This document shows, piece after piece, positions 33,880 to 46,489 of a DNA stretch of 64,000 nucleotides. Each line of letters opens with the position of its first letter. Positions within the stretch are counted from its first letter, which is position 1. The DNA comes from Papaver somniferum. Lineage: Eukaryota; Streptophyta; Magnoliopsida; Ranunculales; Papaveraceae. The position numbers and the translations under genes were made by a program. The stretch is taken from contig NC_039361.1 of NCBI RefSeq assembly GCF_003573695.1, forward strand, positions 91,158,149 through 91,222,148, in the 5' to 3' direction. Below the pieces are notes generated by a model. The model saw only the letters and a list, made by a program, of their open reading frames with translations. It was not told the DNA's origin and made no database searches.

Positions 33880-36620
33880 ATCTAAATTTGCCGCGATAGA
33901 TTATTGTGGCGCAGTGTTTCCCACCAAAACTTTCACCAAATTCCTTTTTCCCTCCACTGAAAACCCTAGGCATATAATTCGTTATCTAAACTAACCCTCA
34001 CTCTCTCTGCTAATCTTTCCTCTATCTCCAACCCGCTACTCCTCTCGCAACAAAGAGAAATAGTTCTAGTAAAAAGAAATAGCCGTGGTTCTTCTTCTTT
34101 CAATATCTATCTTATATCTCAACGATGATGAATGTATGTTTTTGAGTTGAAATATAAGATTTCAAAGTTATGATTTTGTTGTTTTTTTCTTCAATTTATA
34201 TCAAATCAAAGTTAGGGTTTGGACAAATCTTTGTTAAATTAGAGATTGTGGATTTAGGGTTTCTACAATTCTGTGTTCAAATTAGAGATTTGGAGTTAGA
34301 TTTTTAGAAATCTCTGTTAAAATTAGAAGTGGGTTTTGATTCAATTAGATATTTTGGATTTCTACAAAGAAAATTTAATCATTTTTTTTTTCTATTTTCT
34401 ATAAATCTCGGTGGGTTTGATTGTGAAAATCAGGTATGATGCTAATTTTTTGTTTATTGCTATGTTGTTTATAAAATGGGTTTTAATATTTGGATTTTTG
34501 GATTAGGTCTTTTAAGTTTTGTTTTGGATTTTGATTTAATAGGAGAATTTGCGTTTTTGTGATGTTGGTTTTGGTAATAGAGATGAATTAACTTTTCAAT
34601 TTGCGTGATTTATGTTCATAAGGACTTAATCGAAAATATATTGCTGATAATTTTGGTTATATGCATGTATGAATGTAATGATGAGATCTAAAACAAGTCT
34701 ACCGATCAAAGATTTCATGGCATCATATGAGTCTGAAGCAATGTGTGTAGCATAGATGTGACTTGAGATATAGAACAGGTTAGGGGTTTAATTGCAAATC
34801 AACTCCTTTGGTCTGCTGATAACTTGATGTCCTTTATGTTTTTGTTGAAATGATTAACTAGAATCTGCTTGGTTGTTATAAATAGGTATACTAGGAGAAG
34901 CGTTGATTACTTAATCCATGCTTAGCATTTTATAACACGTGGTAGTGAGATTTCATGGACTCTTTGAAGTATGCTATCTGTATCCTTTTGACATGTCAAC
35001 TGATATTATTTACTTTTATTCACAAATTATCCAATACGTGCATGGAAAATGCATTTGATAAAATCTTCAACGATACGATTAATGTAACCTCCTCTTAGAT
35101 TTAGGTTTTACAGTAAGCACCCGCAGGCATGAAAAAAGCCAAAAAATTTCGTTACTTTTCACCGTGTTCATTCAATAATAGACTTCTTATTGCAAGTTGA
35201 AAGTTGTGATTTAAATTCCCTTACCAGTCTTTTGCTTTTCAACTCTCATATGACACCGCAACAATTGTTTGCTTTTGCCTTCACACAATCACTCCAGATT
35301 ACTTATTTTGACCTGTTCAGATGTCACTTGCATGGAGTTGCCATTTTGTCCCAAGATTGATATTTTACCGTCTATGTAAAGTTTGATATGTGTCCATTGT
35401 TTTGATGATTGATAGATTGCAAGCTAATCAGTTATGACCTCACTACTAAAGACCAAAATGTATGTCGCTTAGACAGCTAAAGAATTACACAATGTACGTA
35501 GACATTAAATATCAATATGGACAAACAGTTGTAATGAAGGCAGAAATTATTTTATTTTTTTGGTGAGATTTCTAGGGCTTGATTTGTTGCTGCTGTGAAA
35601 TTAATGTACATTTTAGTTTTTTTTTAAGGAGCAAAGTATGGGGTTTCAAGTATTTTTATAGCTCTTAATGTGTTGTTGTTGTATTGTAGGTGGGGTCCGC
35701 TAGCTAAAGCAAGCTGCTTACGAGAATCGTCAACGTCTTCACCTTTCTGAACAGGTATACACTAATTTCGTGTTCGGTTTTTGCCTAGGCTGGATTAATT
35801 AAGTAGTTACAACTGTTTGTCCAATGAAATTTTTATTGGTAATTGCAAGACTTGTAAGTCAGGGGATATACAACTTTTTTGAACTGAAATATATGTATTA
35901 GTTATTACAAGGCTTGTATTTCAGAATTGATCTATCAATTTCTGCCTTCATTAATACATTTTTTTTAGAAATGTAGAACTTGTAATTGCTGGTAGACGTA
36001 TAATGGCGGTATATGCTTTGAGTGATTTTTTTAAACATAAAGAAATTGAAGTGCAACAGATGTAATTGATTTATTTGTTCCCCTGCGTTTCAGAATGGAT
36101 AAATCCTGGATGAGCACCTGTCACCTGCACTTAGGATTTGAATATATGCTGAAACTTGGTGCATAATGAACCCTGGAGAACGAGGTCATTGTGTTTGATT
36201 TGGATGGATATAAAATGATTATGTAGTGTGTTAGTGTGTCTCTGGCTCTCTGCACTTAGTTGAAGTGGGCATTTCATTTTTCTTAGTGACTTAATTTTTT
36301 TTTTTTCTGTGTTGTATTTTTGTTAGTGTTCCTTATCTTTTTCAATTTAGGCCTGATGACTTTACTGTATATGCAGGTGTGCAGATGCTTCAACAGATTC
36401 ATCATTGAGATAACAACAAGATCAATTGGCTACTCGAGGATACGCAGAGTTCCTTGACATCATTGAGACTGCCTATCATTCCAAGATTGACATCATTAGT
36501 TGTTGAAGACTGCAGTTGAAACATCTACAATGTGGCTTAGTAAGAAATTCCTCTCCAGTCTTATGTACTTGAAGGGATGAGATATGTACATTTCATGCTT
36601 GGGTACTTATTTCTGGAATA
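33880..36620 (+). other. Gene-like but non-coding region of CACTA element 1
   Basis: 33940-34140 looks like a plant 5' leader (AACCCTAGGC, CTCACTCTCTCTGC) followed by T-rich, intron-like sequence. Near 36375-36540 a short exon-like stretch follows a CAG acceptor-like site. No frame longer than about 60 codons and no domain is visible, so I call no gene. A decayed or captured transcription unit is possible. Confidence 0.35.
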
Positions 36621-37636
36621 AGTGAGTTTTTTTTTTGAACAAATTTTAAAACCTCCAAGAATTTATTAGTACAACATTTGAGTTGATAAAAATGAATAAA
36701 GGAATCTAAAATTAGTGGTTCTCTTTTCAGTGAGTTGAATGTAATCGTGTTCTAGTAGTGCAACTACTCTGAACCATCATCTAAAATGTTAATTTCCATA
36801 TGTAAAACTATAAACTAGTTTATAATATTATGTAAGGCTCCAAAAAAAGTTTAAGATACGTTTTCATATTTAAGATTGTCATCAATGACCTATTTTTGAT
36901 TTTGGTGTGGTCATCAGTGATGTGATTTGAGAATTCTAGGAAAAAGTAACACAATAACTCCACTATGAATGTCTTATTTTCACAAAATACCCAGCTGCAC
37001 CCGCTGTATTGCAATTCCTTTGGAACACAATCAATATATCCTTCTAAGACCAGAGCTTCAGGTTTTTGTATTGCAGTGAACAAGCATAGACATTATGCCA
37101 CGCTGATGTAAATGATCTGGGTTACAGTGGATAAATCCTGGTTTTTTCGTTCTAATATTTCCGTTACTTTGGCCATATAAAAGTATTTCATCTGGGTTGC
37201 AATATGTGCCTAATGAACTGAAGGCTATGGTCACATAAACAAAATCATTGTGGCCATATAGTAATCCTCCCAGAAAAATAAGTGGTGTAGCAATATGTTA
37301 ATCTTTTGTCATGTTTTTTTAAAATGTGTCCGTTTCAAAAATGTAAATGTTTAAAAAACCATGTAATATGGACACATAAACAAAAAGTGGCTAAATAAAT
37401 ATGTTTTCGTCACGGGTTGATAATTGTGTCTATTGCCATCCTACACATTTGACACATATATAATTCCTAAATGTGGCCATATTCGCATCTATGGCTACAT
37501 GTGATGGGATTAGACTGAAAAGTATGGATAAACAATTCCCTATGGCTACCGTTGATGGGTTTATGATTAAACCCATGACCAAATGGTGCACTATGGCTAC
37601 AAGGTAACACAAAACGTGGCTATAGTTATGTTGATG

Positions 37637-37641
37637 ACCAG
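37637..37641. repeat. 5-bp target duplication ACCAG (solo LTR 1)
   Basis: ACCAG here and at 40100-40104 flank the insert. The uninterrupted equivalent in CACTA element 2 (near 54000) reads GATGACCAATAGCC, confirming the empty site. Confidence 0.9.
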
Positions 37642-40099
37642 TGGCAGGCCTGGAAAAGGGTATATAAATGAGCGCAATAAAAACGGGGGCCTACAGTAAT
37701 ACCGCAAGTGCACGGTCGTCGGTTGTAGCTCGTGCAAGTACGGGTCGATCCACAGAGATCGGGTGTGTTTTGGAGTGTTTAGCTAATTGGATTCCTAAAT
37801 TGCTATTGGGCTATGAAGCCTTTTTGGCTTCAATTGGGCGTAATGGGTTTGTTTCAATAAAATGAACTGAGTTTGGGCTCAGTTAGTCTTCGAAGTGCAA
37901 ATGGGCTTTGGGCCTTTGATTGAGCTTTGGGCTCAATTTCACCCTAACAGTGAAGTGATCTTTCACTGTAATTTGGCTTTGGGCCTTCTGGAATGAAATG
38001 TATTGGGCTTGGCTAATGAACTAGGCCTTTGGGCTTCACTGAATTGAACTTGGGCTCAGTTGGCTTGGAGAGGCAGCAGCAGTAGCAAGACTGCACAGCA
38101 AGGCCAAGAAAAAGAAGTAGCAATGCAGCAGTGGTAGCAGGGTAGCTGCAAGGGAAGTGAGGTGGCAGCAACAGCTGCAGCAGTGCAGGAGAAAGAGGTG
38201 GCAGCAACAGGGAAGGCAGTGCAGCAACAGCACAAATGCTGCACAGCAGCTGCAGGATAAAAGCAACAGCCACAGCAACTGCAGAGCAAAAGCAACAGCA
38301 GCTGCAGAGGGAGGCAGCAACACAAGGCAAAGAAGAGAAAGCAGCAAGCAAAGACAACACAGGGCAAAAACAAGGAACAAAGCAAATGAAAACTAAACAA
38401 CAACAAATCAGTGAACAAAAGCAAAACAAAACAAGATGAACCAAGGCCTAAGGCCAAGGGCAGGGATGTGGAAAAAAACTGAAATGAAGCAATACTAAGG
38501 CAAGAATACAGGCATTCACAAATAGAATGGTAAGATAATCAGCTTGCTATAAGCACTGATTTCTTCCATTGCACAATCAGCACATTGCAATCTAAGCATA
38601 CACAAGGAATGGCAAGAAAATCAGCTTGCTATAAGCACTGATTTCTTCCATTGCACAATCACATCAAAGCTTCAAATGTATCTAGCCTAGCATTCACAGG
38701 AACATAACATTACATGACAGTGAACATTTAACTGACATGACAAATTAACAGTGAACTAACATGACATTGCACATTCAACAGAAACATTAACAGGATATTC
38801 TAGAATCTAACAGAACCTTAACAGAATTGAACTAACAGGAGACTAACACAACTAACATGAACATAATTGAAATTAACAATGAACAATTAACAATGAACAT
38901 AACTGAAATTTAACTGAAACATGAACATGAAACTGAACTGAAACACATTAAAGAGAAAAAAAACATTAACATTAACAGGACATGAAAGTCCTGGATGCCG
39001 GCTAATCCAAGCATGTTTTTTACATCATACCCACACCCATATATATAGTCCACAACACAATTTCCCTAAATACAAAATTAGGGTTCTTCCCCAAAAATCA
39101 GTTGAATTAGGTTTACCTAATTTCTGTGAAATTGGTCCTTGAAATCGTCGACCCATGCTTTGTAATTGCTCCTACTCCATTCCCATGCTCTAATTGCAAC
39201 TCTAGGTTACCTAATTTATCAATTTTTTCACGCCTAGGGTTTCAGGAAGAGAAGCGTGAAAAAATGAGAAAATAGGGAACTAGAGGGCTAGGGGTGAGAT
39301 GGGTTTTGGTTGTTGGGTGATAGGGTGATGATGGTGGAGGTGTGGTGGTGGCAGTGAGTTGGTGGCAGAGGTGGTGGTGTACGGTGGTTCTCTGCTGTGG
39401 AGAAGATGGAGGAGAGGCTCGACTGTGTTTGGGGTAGGGGGCGTGTTTGGTTAGGTGGTAGGGCTCGGGTGCTAGGGTGTGAGGCGAATTCATCGAGTCT
39501 TGATGTTCTGTGACTCTGAGCTGCGAGATGCGAAGATGGTAGGTAGATCGGACGGTGATGCGGAGGCAAGCTTGTAGCGACCGCTAGATTATATGATACA
39601 ACAAAATCAACGATGCCAGATGGAGTTAGGTGTTGTAGTGTTAGGCGGAGATATCAAACTTTGATGCACAGCAATGGATCGACCGTTGGATTCAACTACC
39701 ATCTAATCTGAAGGCTTGGAATTTCAGCGCTGTGGTGCTCGGCAGAGACTTCAGATTTTGATGCTCTATGAAGGAGCGACCGTCGGATGCTTCTGAGAAC
39801 TGATCTGATGGCTGAGAACGGAGGCGCTTTTGTGTGTAGAAAATGAGGTTGTGCGCACCATTCTTCGCGGCTTCCTTGCGTAATTTCTCCCGGCTTTTCA
39901 CTACTTTTCTGCTCTTTTCGCTCCGTGACTCATCCGAACTTTATTTATTACCTAAAAATGCAAAATTAATTAATAAAAATATTTATTCTTGAAAACAATG
40001 AAAATACAGAATATGGGATAAAATGTAGAATTAATGCATAAAAGATGAGTTAAATGCCAACAAAAAGGGATAAATATATACAATATTTGGCACTCATCA
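37642..40099 (-). mobile_element. Solo LTR 1 (2.46 kb), Gypsy Athila/Tat-like family
   Basis: TG...CA ends and ACCAG duplications define it. On the minus strand it begins TGATGAGTGCCAAATATTG. It is homologous along much of its length to solo LTR 2 at 40315-42689, in opposite orientation. It contains (CAG)n-rich low-complexity sequence at 38070-38400 and a GTGCAAGTACGGGTCGATCC block near 37735. No gag or pol is present. A 69-codon frame at 39692-39901 (-) is shared with solo LTR 2 at 40514-40723 (+) with few changes, but LTR sequence similarity alone explains that. Family assignment rests on the LTR start and style and is inference. Confidence 0.87.
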
Positions 40100-40104
40100 A
40101 CCAG
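40100..40104. repeat. 5-bp target duplication ACCAG, right copy (solo LTR 1)
   Basis: Matches 37637-37641; CACTA element 1 resumes here and ends at 40180. Confidence 0.9.
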
Positions 40105-40180
40105 TAGCCACGCAAATAACCCAAAACGTGGCTAGGCTTTAAACCAAAAAACGTGGCCTATGTGAAGGTTTGTACTAGTG

Positions 40181-40314
40181 ATTCCTCGTTCTATAATTGA
40201 TTCAGGTTCCCATTCAAAATGGTCAACAATGGTAGGAAAAGCAGTATGAACGTTCACAGTAGCTCTAATTTGAGTTTCAAGAGATAAATATGAAAAACTG
40301 GATGAATAGGCAGT
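40181..40314 (-). pseudogene. Gypsy chromovirus segment 2: integrase C-terminus to chromodomain start
   Basis: The minus-strand frame reads HPVFHISLLE, then FEWEPESIIERG, the linker and start of the chromodomain. It is continuous in phase with segment 1 (27857-28011) after removing CACTA element 1, and with segment 3 after removing solo LTR 2. Confidence 0.85.
40310..40314. repeat. 5-bp target duplication GCAGT (solo LTR 2)
   Basis: GCAGT here and at 42690-42694 flank the insert exactly. Confidence 0.9.
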
Positions 40315-42689
40315 TGATGAGTGCCAAATATTGTATATATTTATCCCTTTTTGTTGGCATTTTAACTCATCTTTTATGCATTAATTCTACATTTTATCCC
40401 ATATTCTGTATTTTCATTGTTTTCAAGAATAAATATTTTTATTAATTAATTTTGCATTTTTAGGTAATAAATAAAGTCTGGATGAGTCGCGGAGCGAAAA
40501 GAGCAGAAAAGTAGTGAAAAGCCGGGAGAAATTACGCAAGGAAACCGCGAAGAATGATGCGCACAACCTCATTTTCTACACACAAAAGCGCCTCCGTTCT
40601 CAGCCATCAGATCAATTCTCAGAAGCATCCGACGGTCGCTCCCTCATAGAGCATCGAAATCTGATGTCTCTGCCGAGCACCACAGAGCTGAAATTCCAAG
40701 CCTTCAGATTAGATGGTAGTTGAATCCAACGGTCGCTCCCTTGCTGTGCATCGAAAATTGATATCTCCGCCTAACACTACAACACCTAACTCCATCTGGC
40801 ATCGTTGATTTTGTTGTATTATATAATCTAGCGGTCGCTACAAGCTTCACTTCACATCGCCGTCCGATCTACCTACCAGCTTCGCATCTCGCGGCCCATC
40901 TCACGAAACATCGAACTCGATGGACCCGCCTAACACCCTAGCAACCGAACCATTTAACCCCAAACTCAATCGAGCCTTCTCCTCCACCCACCCCTCTGCA
41001 GAACCATCACCCTGCTATCGCCATCACCACCTGCTCCGCCACCAACTCCTTCTCAATCACCACAACCACCACCATCTCTTCTCAAATCATCATACACACT
41101 CGACCCATCACCTATATCACGTTCTAATCTCTATCAAACAATTAATTTCGCCCATTCTCTCACCACTGAACCCTAAGAGTGAGTTGGTGAAATTAGTTGA
41201 TGATACAGAGCAATTGGAGGTATGGGAAGCAAGAGAAGATGACAAGGAAGGATGGGTCGTCGCACATGGGAGGAATTGTGCCATAAAATTAGGTAATTTG
41301 CAAAACCTAATTTCACTGATTTTGGGGGAAAATTGGGGGAAAGCCCTAATGATGTAATTGGGTATAAATATGGGTGTGGGTGTGTTGTAAACCTTATGTT
41401 GGGATTAGCCCACATCCAGGACTCTCATGTCCTGTTAGCTGTTAACTTTAGTTCAATTTTCAATTTTCAGTTACAGCTCAATTTCAGTTCATGTTGTGTT
41501 TAATTTCCTGTTATGTTATGTTAAAAGTGTTATCTCCTGTTAATGTAGTTCACTTGTTATGATCATTTCAGTTCAGTTCAGTTTCACATTTCTGCTATGT
41601 TTATGTTCATGTTATAATTGCATTTGTCTCCTGTTAATGTCTTACAAGTTTGTATGTGTGCATTGTTAGTTCAGGTTATGCTAATTGTATTGTAAGTGCT
41701 TAAATTTCATAGAACTGATTTTATCTACTTGAATGACTGCATCTGTGATCAGTTGTGCTGTAAGAAGACAACTGATTCTAGGGGTGAAAGAATGATAGTA
41801 GAACTCAGTGTGAAACATGTTTAGATAGATGGAGTAAACCTTGCTGCATAGTGTGAATTGAGTAGTGGGAAGAAACTAGTGCTCACTAGTGACAATGAGC
41901 AAGCTAGCTCTCCTCCCACTCTAAAAGAGTGCTTTAGTTCAGCTCCATGTTAGCTTAACCTTCTTCCCCTGCCTTAGGCTAATTGCCTTTGTGTCATTTC
42001 ATTTTGCTTCTATTTTGTTTTGTTGCTGTTTATTTTTCTTCATTGGTTTTGCCCTGTATTGCTGTTGTTTGCTGCTATCTTCTTGTTTACTTGTGCTGCA
42101 GCTGCTGCTGCAACTTTGTTGCTGCTGCACTGCTGTGCAGCTCTTCCTCTGCTGCCCTGCAGCACTGCTGCATTGCTTCCTGCCACTTTGTCCTGACTTG
42201 TGCAGTCTTGCTACACCTACTGCTGCTGTTGCTGCAACTGCAAGTTGCTGCTGCTGTGGTCACTTCTTCTGCTTACAAAGCCAAAGTCCAATTCAGTGAA
42301 GCCCAAAAGGCCTAGTTCAATAGCTAAGCCCAATACATCTCAAGCCCAAGGCTCACTTCAAACTGAAGCCCAATTCAGTCATCTGTGGGCTTAACCAAAG
42401 CCCATTTATTTAAGACCTAAAGCCCATAGTCCATATTTCTGAGCCCAAGCTCAGTTCAGCCCAACAGTTCCAAAGGGTATTCAAAGCCCATTGATATTCA
42501 AGACCCCTTTGGTATTCAAAGCCCATTAGCAAATTTAGAACCCAAAATAGCTAGAAAACTCCAAAACACACCCGATCTATGTGGATCGACCCGTACTTGC
42601 ACGAGCTACAGCTGACGACCGTGCACTTGCGGTATTACTGTAGGCCCGTTATTATTGCTTCATTTTTATACCCTTTTAAAAGCCTACCA
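40315..42689 (+). mobile_element. Solo LTR 2 (2.38 kb), same family as solo LTR 1
   Basis: It starts TGATGAGTGCCAAATATTG and ends AAAAGCCTACCA, with GCAGT duplications. It is inserted in the chromovirus integrase region. (CTG)n-rich low-complexity sequence lies at about 42080-42260, and the GATCGACCCGTACTTGCAC block near 42583 mirrors that of solo LTR 1. No internal retrotransposon genes are seen. The frame at 40920-41357 is low-complexity Pro/His-rich sequence and is not called as a gene. Confidence 0.88.
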
Positions 42690-42877
42690 GCAGTGAGAAG
42701 GCAAGTCCAGTTTATAAGCAACGCTTCCAATCTTTTCTAGCACATGGAAAGGACCATAAAATCGCGTAGATAGCTTGGAATAAGATTGATTTGCAGTTGT
42801 GGTTTGACGGTAAGCTTGTAAACGGAGAAAAACCAAATCTCCTACAGCAAAACTCCTCTCGGTACGATGTGCATTCA
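42690..42877 (-). pseudogene. Gypsy chromovirus segment 3: integrase C-terminal domain
   Basis: The minus-strand frame reads HRTERSFAVGDLVFLRLQAY, then FYGPFHVLEKIGSVAYKLDLP. This is the SH3-like integrase C-terminal block of plant chromoviruses. It joins in phase with segment 4 (54080 onwards) across CACTA element 2. Confidence 0.9.
42875..42877. repeat. 3-bp target duplication ATT, left of CACTA element 2
   Basis: ATT here and at 54080-54082 flank the element exactly. Confidence 0.85.
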
Positions 42878-43531
42878 CTAGTACAAATCTTCACATTGGC
42901 CACACTTAATCACCGTGTCCATAGGCTTTTGGTCATGGATTTTTTTCACTCTAAAAATGTGGCATCAGGTGCCGAGACAAAAAGGTATCCCTATGGCTAC
43001 ATAAACTTTGAGTGGCTATAAAATATGATTTACCATGGCCATAGATCTAAAACCGTGTCTATATGGTACTCAATATTTTTTTTGTAGTTAAGCATTTTCA
43101 CTATCACCATGGCCATAGGATCCTTATAGACACACAATTTAATTATATGTGGCTAAACTTTACCTTAAAGTCACATGAATTTTATTATAGTTGTGGCCTT
43201 TTTCATCAATTGGACACGCAAAATTCATTTTATCATGACCAATTCATGAGTTGCAGTCACACTAATTTTTCTTAACCATGGCCATCTCTATCATTTGGAC
43301 ACACGGAAAATAATTTAGCATGGCCAATACATGACTTGTAGTCACGTTTAATCTATGTGCCATGGCCATCTATATTTTTGGACACATGGTAAACATTTTA
43401 CATGGCCAATTAATAAGTCATGGCTACTAAGAATTTGTAGCACCGTGGCTAAAAAATTTCTAGAGACACATCAAGTGTTTTCAATGTAGCTATTATTCAC
43501 CTTTTGGACACGGAAGATACCACAAACCATC

Positions 43532-43850
43532 ACTAGTACGAAAAGGCCCTTTAGCCACGGTATATTACTGTGACCAAAGCTCAATGGTCATGGTATTTCA
43601 TTTTTGGAAAACTGTGACCAAAGCCTGCGAGACCAAAAGTATGTTTATATGGTCTCATTAATTCACCGTGACCGAAATTTCTTTAGTCACGAGATTTTAA
43701 ATGAAATCGTTTCCAAATTTGGTCATTGGTCACGGATTACAGCTGATACCGTGTCCAAGTTAGCTCACTGGTCTCGTTTTACATTTACCCCTTGACCAGT
43801 TTACATGCTGGTCAAGCCTTTGATATATATCAAAAACGTAAATAGACAAA
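43532..43850. mobile_element. Second CACTA-like terminus inside element 2
   Basis: CACTAGTACGAAAAGGCCC at 43532 starts a new set of subterminal motifs (AGCCACGG, TGTGACCAAAG, GGTCATGG) unlike those of the outer element. Element 1 continues uninterrupted at the equivalent place (near 28700, AACATGGCGATAAC). No matching right end was found, so this is either a truncated nested CACTA element or a rearrangement. Confidence 0.5.
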
Positions 43851-45410
43851 GCAGTAGCTGACAATAAATAGAACATAGATTCCAAACCGAACAACATATC
43901 TACAAAGTCATATTTTCCGGTTTCAAGTTACAGAGTACATAAATTTTCAGTGCAATTTAGGAGGGAGCTATTAGTTCCTCAATATTCGATAAATTCGTAC
44001 AACATACTGTTAAAATGGCCGAACAAGAAATGGATGAAGATTTCTCTATAGAATGCTGAAAGTACTTGGAATAATAAGATATCCAAAAATTCTCGTTTGC
44101 CGTCAGAAACTTTTGGATTCAAGTTTGTTGTATTATCTTGGAGATGTGGAAGACATCAAAAGATGTAAACTCTTTACTTCTGCTACCTGAAATTTACAGT
44201 AGGTAGTATGCCATCAAGCTAGCGCAAAACTACAAGCAATCGCAATTAAAGATAGACTACATGTTGGAGAATACAAACATAACTTCATTATCAGTGAACT
44301 AACATTTGTGGCTTCCACTAAGAACCAACTTAGGAAAAAACAGAAAATTCTTAAAATTGAACTTCGAATAATTAGAACAATATCATCAAGGAAACTGGCA
44401 GGTAATTGGATGAATGAACTACTAACTACGTAGTGTCATGGGGGGATATCTGTCCTATCATTAGCAATGAATCAATTGGTAATGCAATGTGAAAACCTAC
44501 TAATATTCCGCAATGTAATAAATGTACTAATTTTATTATCAACTAAATAGAGAACATGAGAAGGCTAATAGTACCAGATGCAATATTGAAAAAAGCATTG
44601 AGTAATGATGACTAAGAGTGATATTGTAGGTACTTCACAAGCATCTTGTAGATATCAGTTCCACTGCCAAGATGGGATAGTTGTCTTCGTCTTCTTCAGT
44701 TTTACCAGAACACCATGCTTCAATTCCTGATAGTCACAATTTACAAGATTAATAAAACTACACAATAACCGTAAGTAGTACATAAAATAGTAACAATAAG
44801 TCCGACGGAACTTGATAAGACTTCAATAAATATTATGGAGAGATAATTACCTTTGGAAACTCTCATATTTTCTGAGAAATGATGTTCAATAGCTAGATCT
44901 GTCTCTTATTTGTCCTGTAAAAATTGAAGGAATTTTTATTTATGATTAAGAAAAATTATAGTATAGATCGACCAACTAGTTCTAAAATTTATAAGCAAAA
45001 ACATACCCAGTGAGCTTCACATGCCTATGTTTCAACTGTATCAGAGTGATATAAGAAGAAATGGTAAATTAACATGTTAAAAATGTTCAAATAGCCGAAA
45101 AGTTAGGGAATTAACCATCCACAACAAAATCATGGAGAGTAACACCCACAATATCAAAAGAAAACATTCATAACCTAGAACTATTTTACCCAAGATATAA
45201 AAGCACTGAGAATATATTCCTTACAATATTGTAATTCAGTAGAACGAAGTTTGAGAATTATACTTGTAAGAACACCACAATCCAAGTTCCCTGTTAATAG
45301 AATTCAATCAAATTAGGTTTTGAATAAAAAATCAAGCTTAGGGTTCCCTTTCTAGTCGAAGAGAAACTTAAAAAAACAAACTATCATGTTACAAATCAAA
45401 CTTAAAATAA
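43851..45410. other. CACTA element 2, left internal region, no gene recognised
   Basis: AT-rich, non-coding. 45175-45375 matches element 1 at 31105-31320. No frame above about 60 codons. Confidence 0.4.
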
Positions 45411-45526
45411 CCACCAAGCAACTGACAGCCGCTGGTTGGAATATCGAAGCCCTACGCAATTCTTAGTTGATAATGAGCCGGGAGTTCGGTACTCCCACCA
45501 GCGATAATTACAGATTCACTTGATGG
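45411..45526. repeat. 116-bp hairpin unit, copy 1
   Basis: Ends CCACCAAG and CTTGATGG are near-inverted. The inside holds a stem from CCGCTGGTTGGAATATCGAA pairing with TTCGGTACTCCCACCAGCG. A second copy is at 45922-46037. Confidence 0.75.
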
Positions 45527-45921
45527 CTAATCATATTGCAAAAATCTAATGTATCAATAAAAACTGTATTACTTGTTATTGAAAGCTTAACAGACATGGC
45601 TACATATATAGCCTTACAAGAACTGAAAAATATGATCATATATAGCCTTATTGAAAGCTTAACATACATGGCTACATATGGCTAACATGTCAATCCACAT
45701 ACCATTATGACAACAAATAAGGTTCAAACAAGAACCAAAAAACAAATAACTTAAGAGATAAACTAATCTCAGTATACTTGGTGTAATATTATTTAAACTA
45801 CATCAACTTTACTTACATGGATACTAAATTTCTCATACATGTGCTAAAACTATCATGTTAAAAACAAGTCATTCTTAAAATTGAAAGGAATAAACTCAAT
45901 TAAGCATCATAGAATTAATGA

Positions 45922-46037
45922 CCACCAAGCAACTGAGCACCGCTGGTTGGGATACCGAAGCCCTGCGCATTTCTCAGTTGAGAATGAGCTAGGAGTTCGG
46001 TACTCCAACCAGCGGAAATTACAGATTCACTTGGTGG
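45922..46037. repeat. 116-bp hairpin unit, copy 2
   Basis: Ends CCACCAAG and CTTGGTGG are perfect inverted repeats. CCGCTGGTTGGGATACCGAA pairs with TTCGGTACTCCAACCAGCGG with very few mismatches, and the loop side has TTCTCAGTTGAGAA. It is probably a small MITE or a duplicated hairpin; no coding role is visible. Confidence 0.78.
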
Positions 46038-46489
46038 TATCAAAAACAAGCATCATGTTAACAGGGTTAAGAAGAAAACACAAATTTGGTAATTTATTCA
46101 AAAATCAAACTACTACATGTTAAGAATATTAACTTTAATTCAAAACTCACATATTGCATGTCAAGAATCAGGTCAGAAAACACAAACAGTCAGTAAACAA
46201 GATTGAAGAACAAGCATGAATCGGTTATGACTCGTCCGAGTCACAAAATTTTAAGATGGTTTCAGGAAAATATCATACTGTCACTGACGATTATACAACT
46301 TATTACAAAAGGGTATTTGCTATAACCAAACAAAACAAAATAAATCATATGAATCGGTTCAGAATATAAACCCTAACTCGGTTCCGAAAATAAAACCTAA
46401 TCAGGAAAACACGAAGATAATGAAAAACAAATTCAAATCAGAAATAAAACCAATAGAAGATGAAATATACATCTTTACAGGTGAGATTT

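Larger units (their letters stand above)
28012..40180 (+). mobile_element. CACTA element 1, non-autonomous, with nested solo LTR
   Basis: The left end reads ACTAGTACAAA (the first C appears lost) and the right end is TTTGTACTAGTG, with ATT duplications. Subterminal regions (28030-28800 and 37130-37640 plus 40105-40180) are full of short motifs such as TGGCCATA, CCGTGTC and ACGTGGC in both orientations, typical of CACTA transposase-binding regions. About 9.7 kb remains after removing the solo LTR at 37642-40099. No transposase frame is visible. It shares both ends and an internal ~200-bp block (31105-31320 against 45175-45375) with CACTA element 2. The plus/minus orientation shown is arbitrary. 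Confidence 0.88.

Noticed and set aside
38013..38457. Leu/Cys-rich (-) and Gln/Ala-rich (+) open frames
   Set aside because: CAG/CTG-type low-complexity sequence inside a solo LTR; the counterpart at 41983-42394 has the same origin.
40514..40723. 69-codon frame conserved between the two solo LTRs
   Set aside because: Its conservation is no more than expected from overall LTR similarity, and LTRs rarely code; noted in the LTR entries only.
45922..46037. microRNA precursor
   Set aside because: The stem is strong, but paired inverted ends and two nearby copies fit a MITE better; no small-RNA evidence is available.
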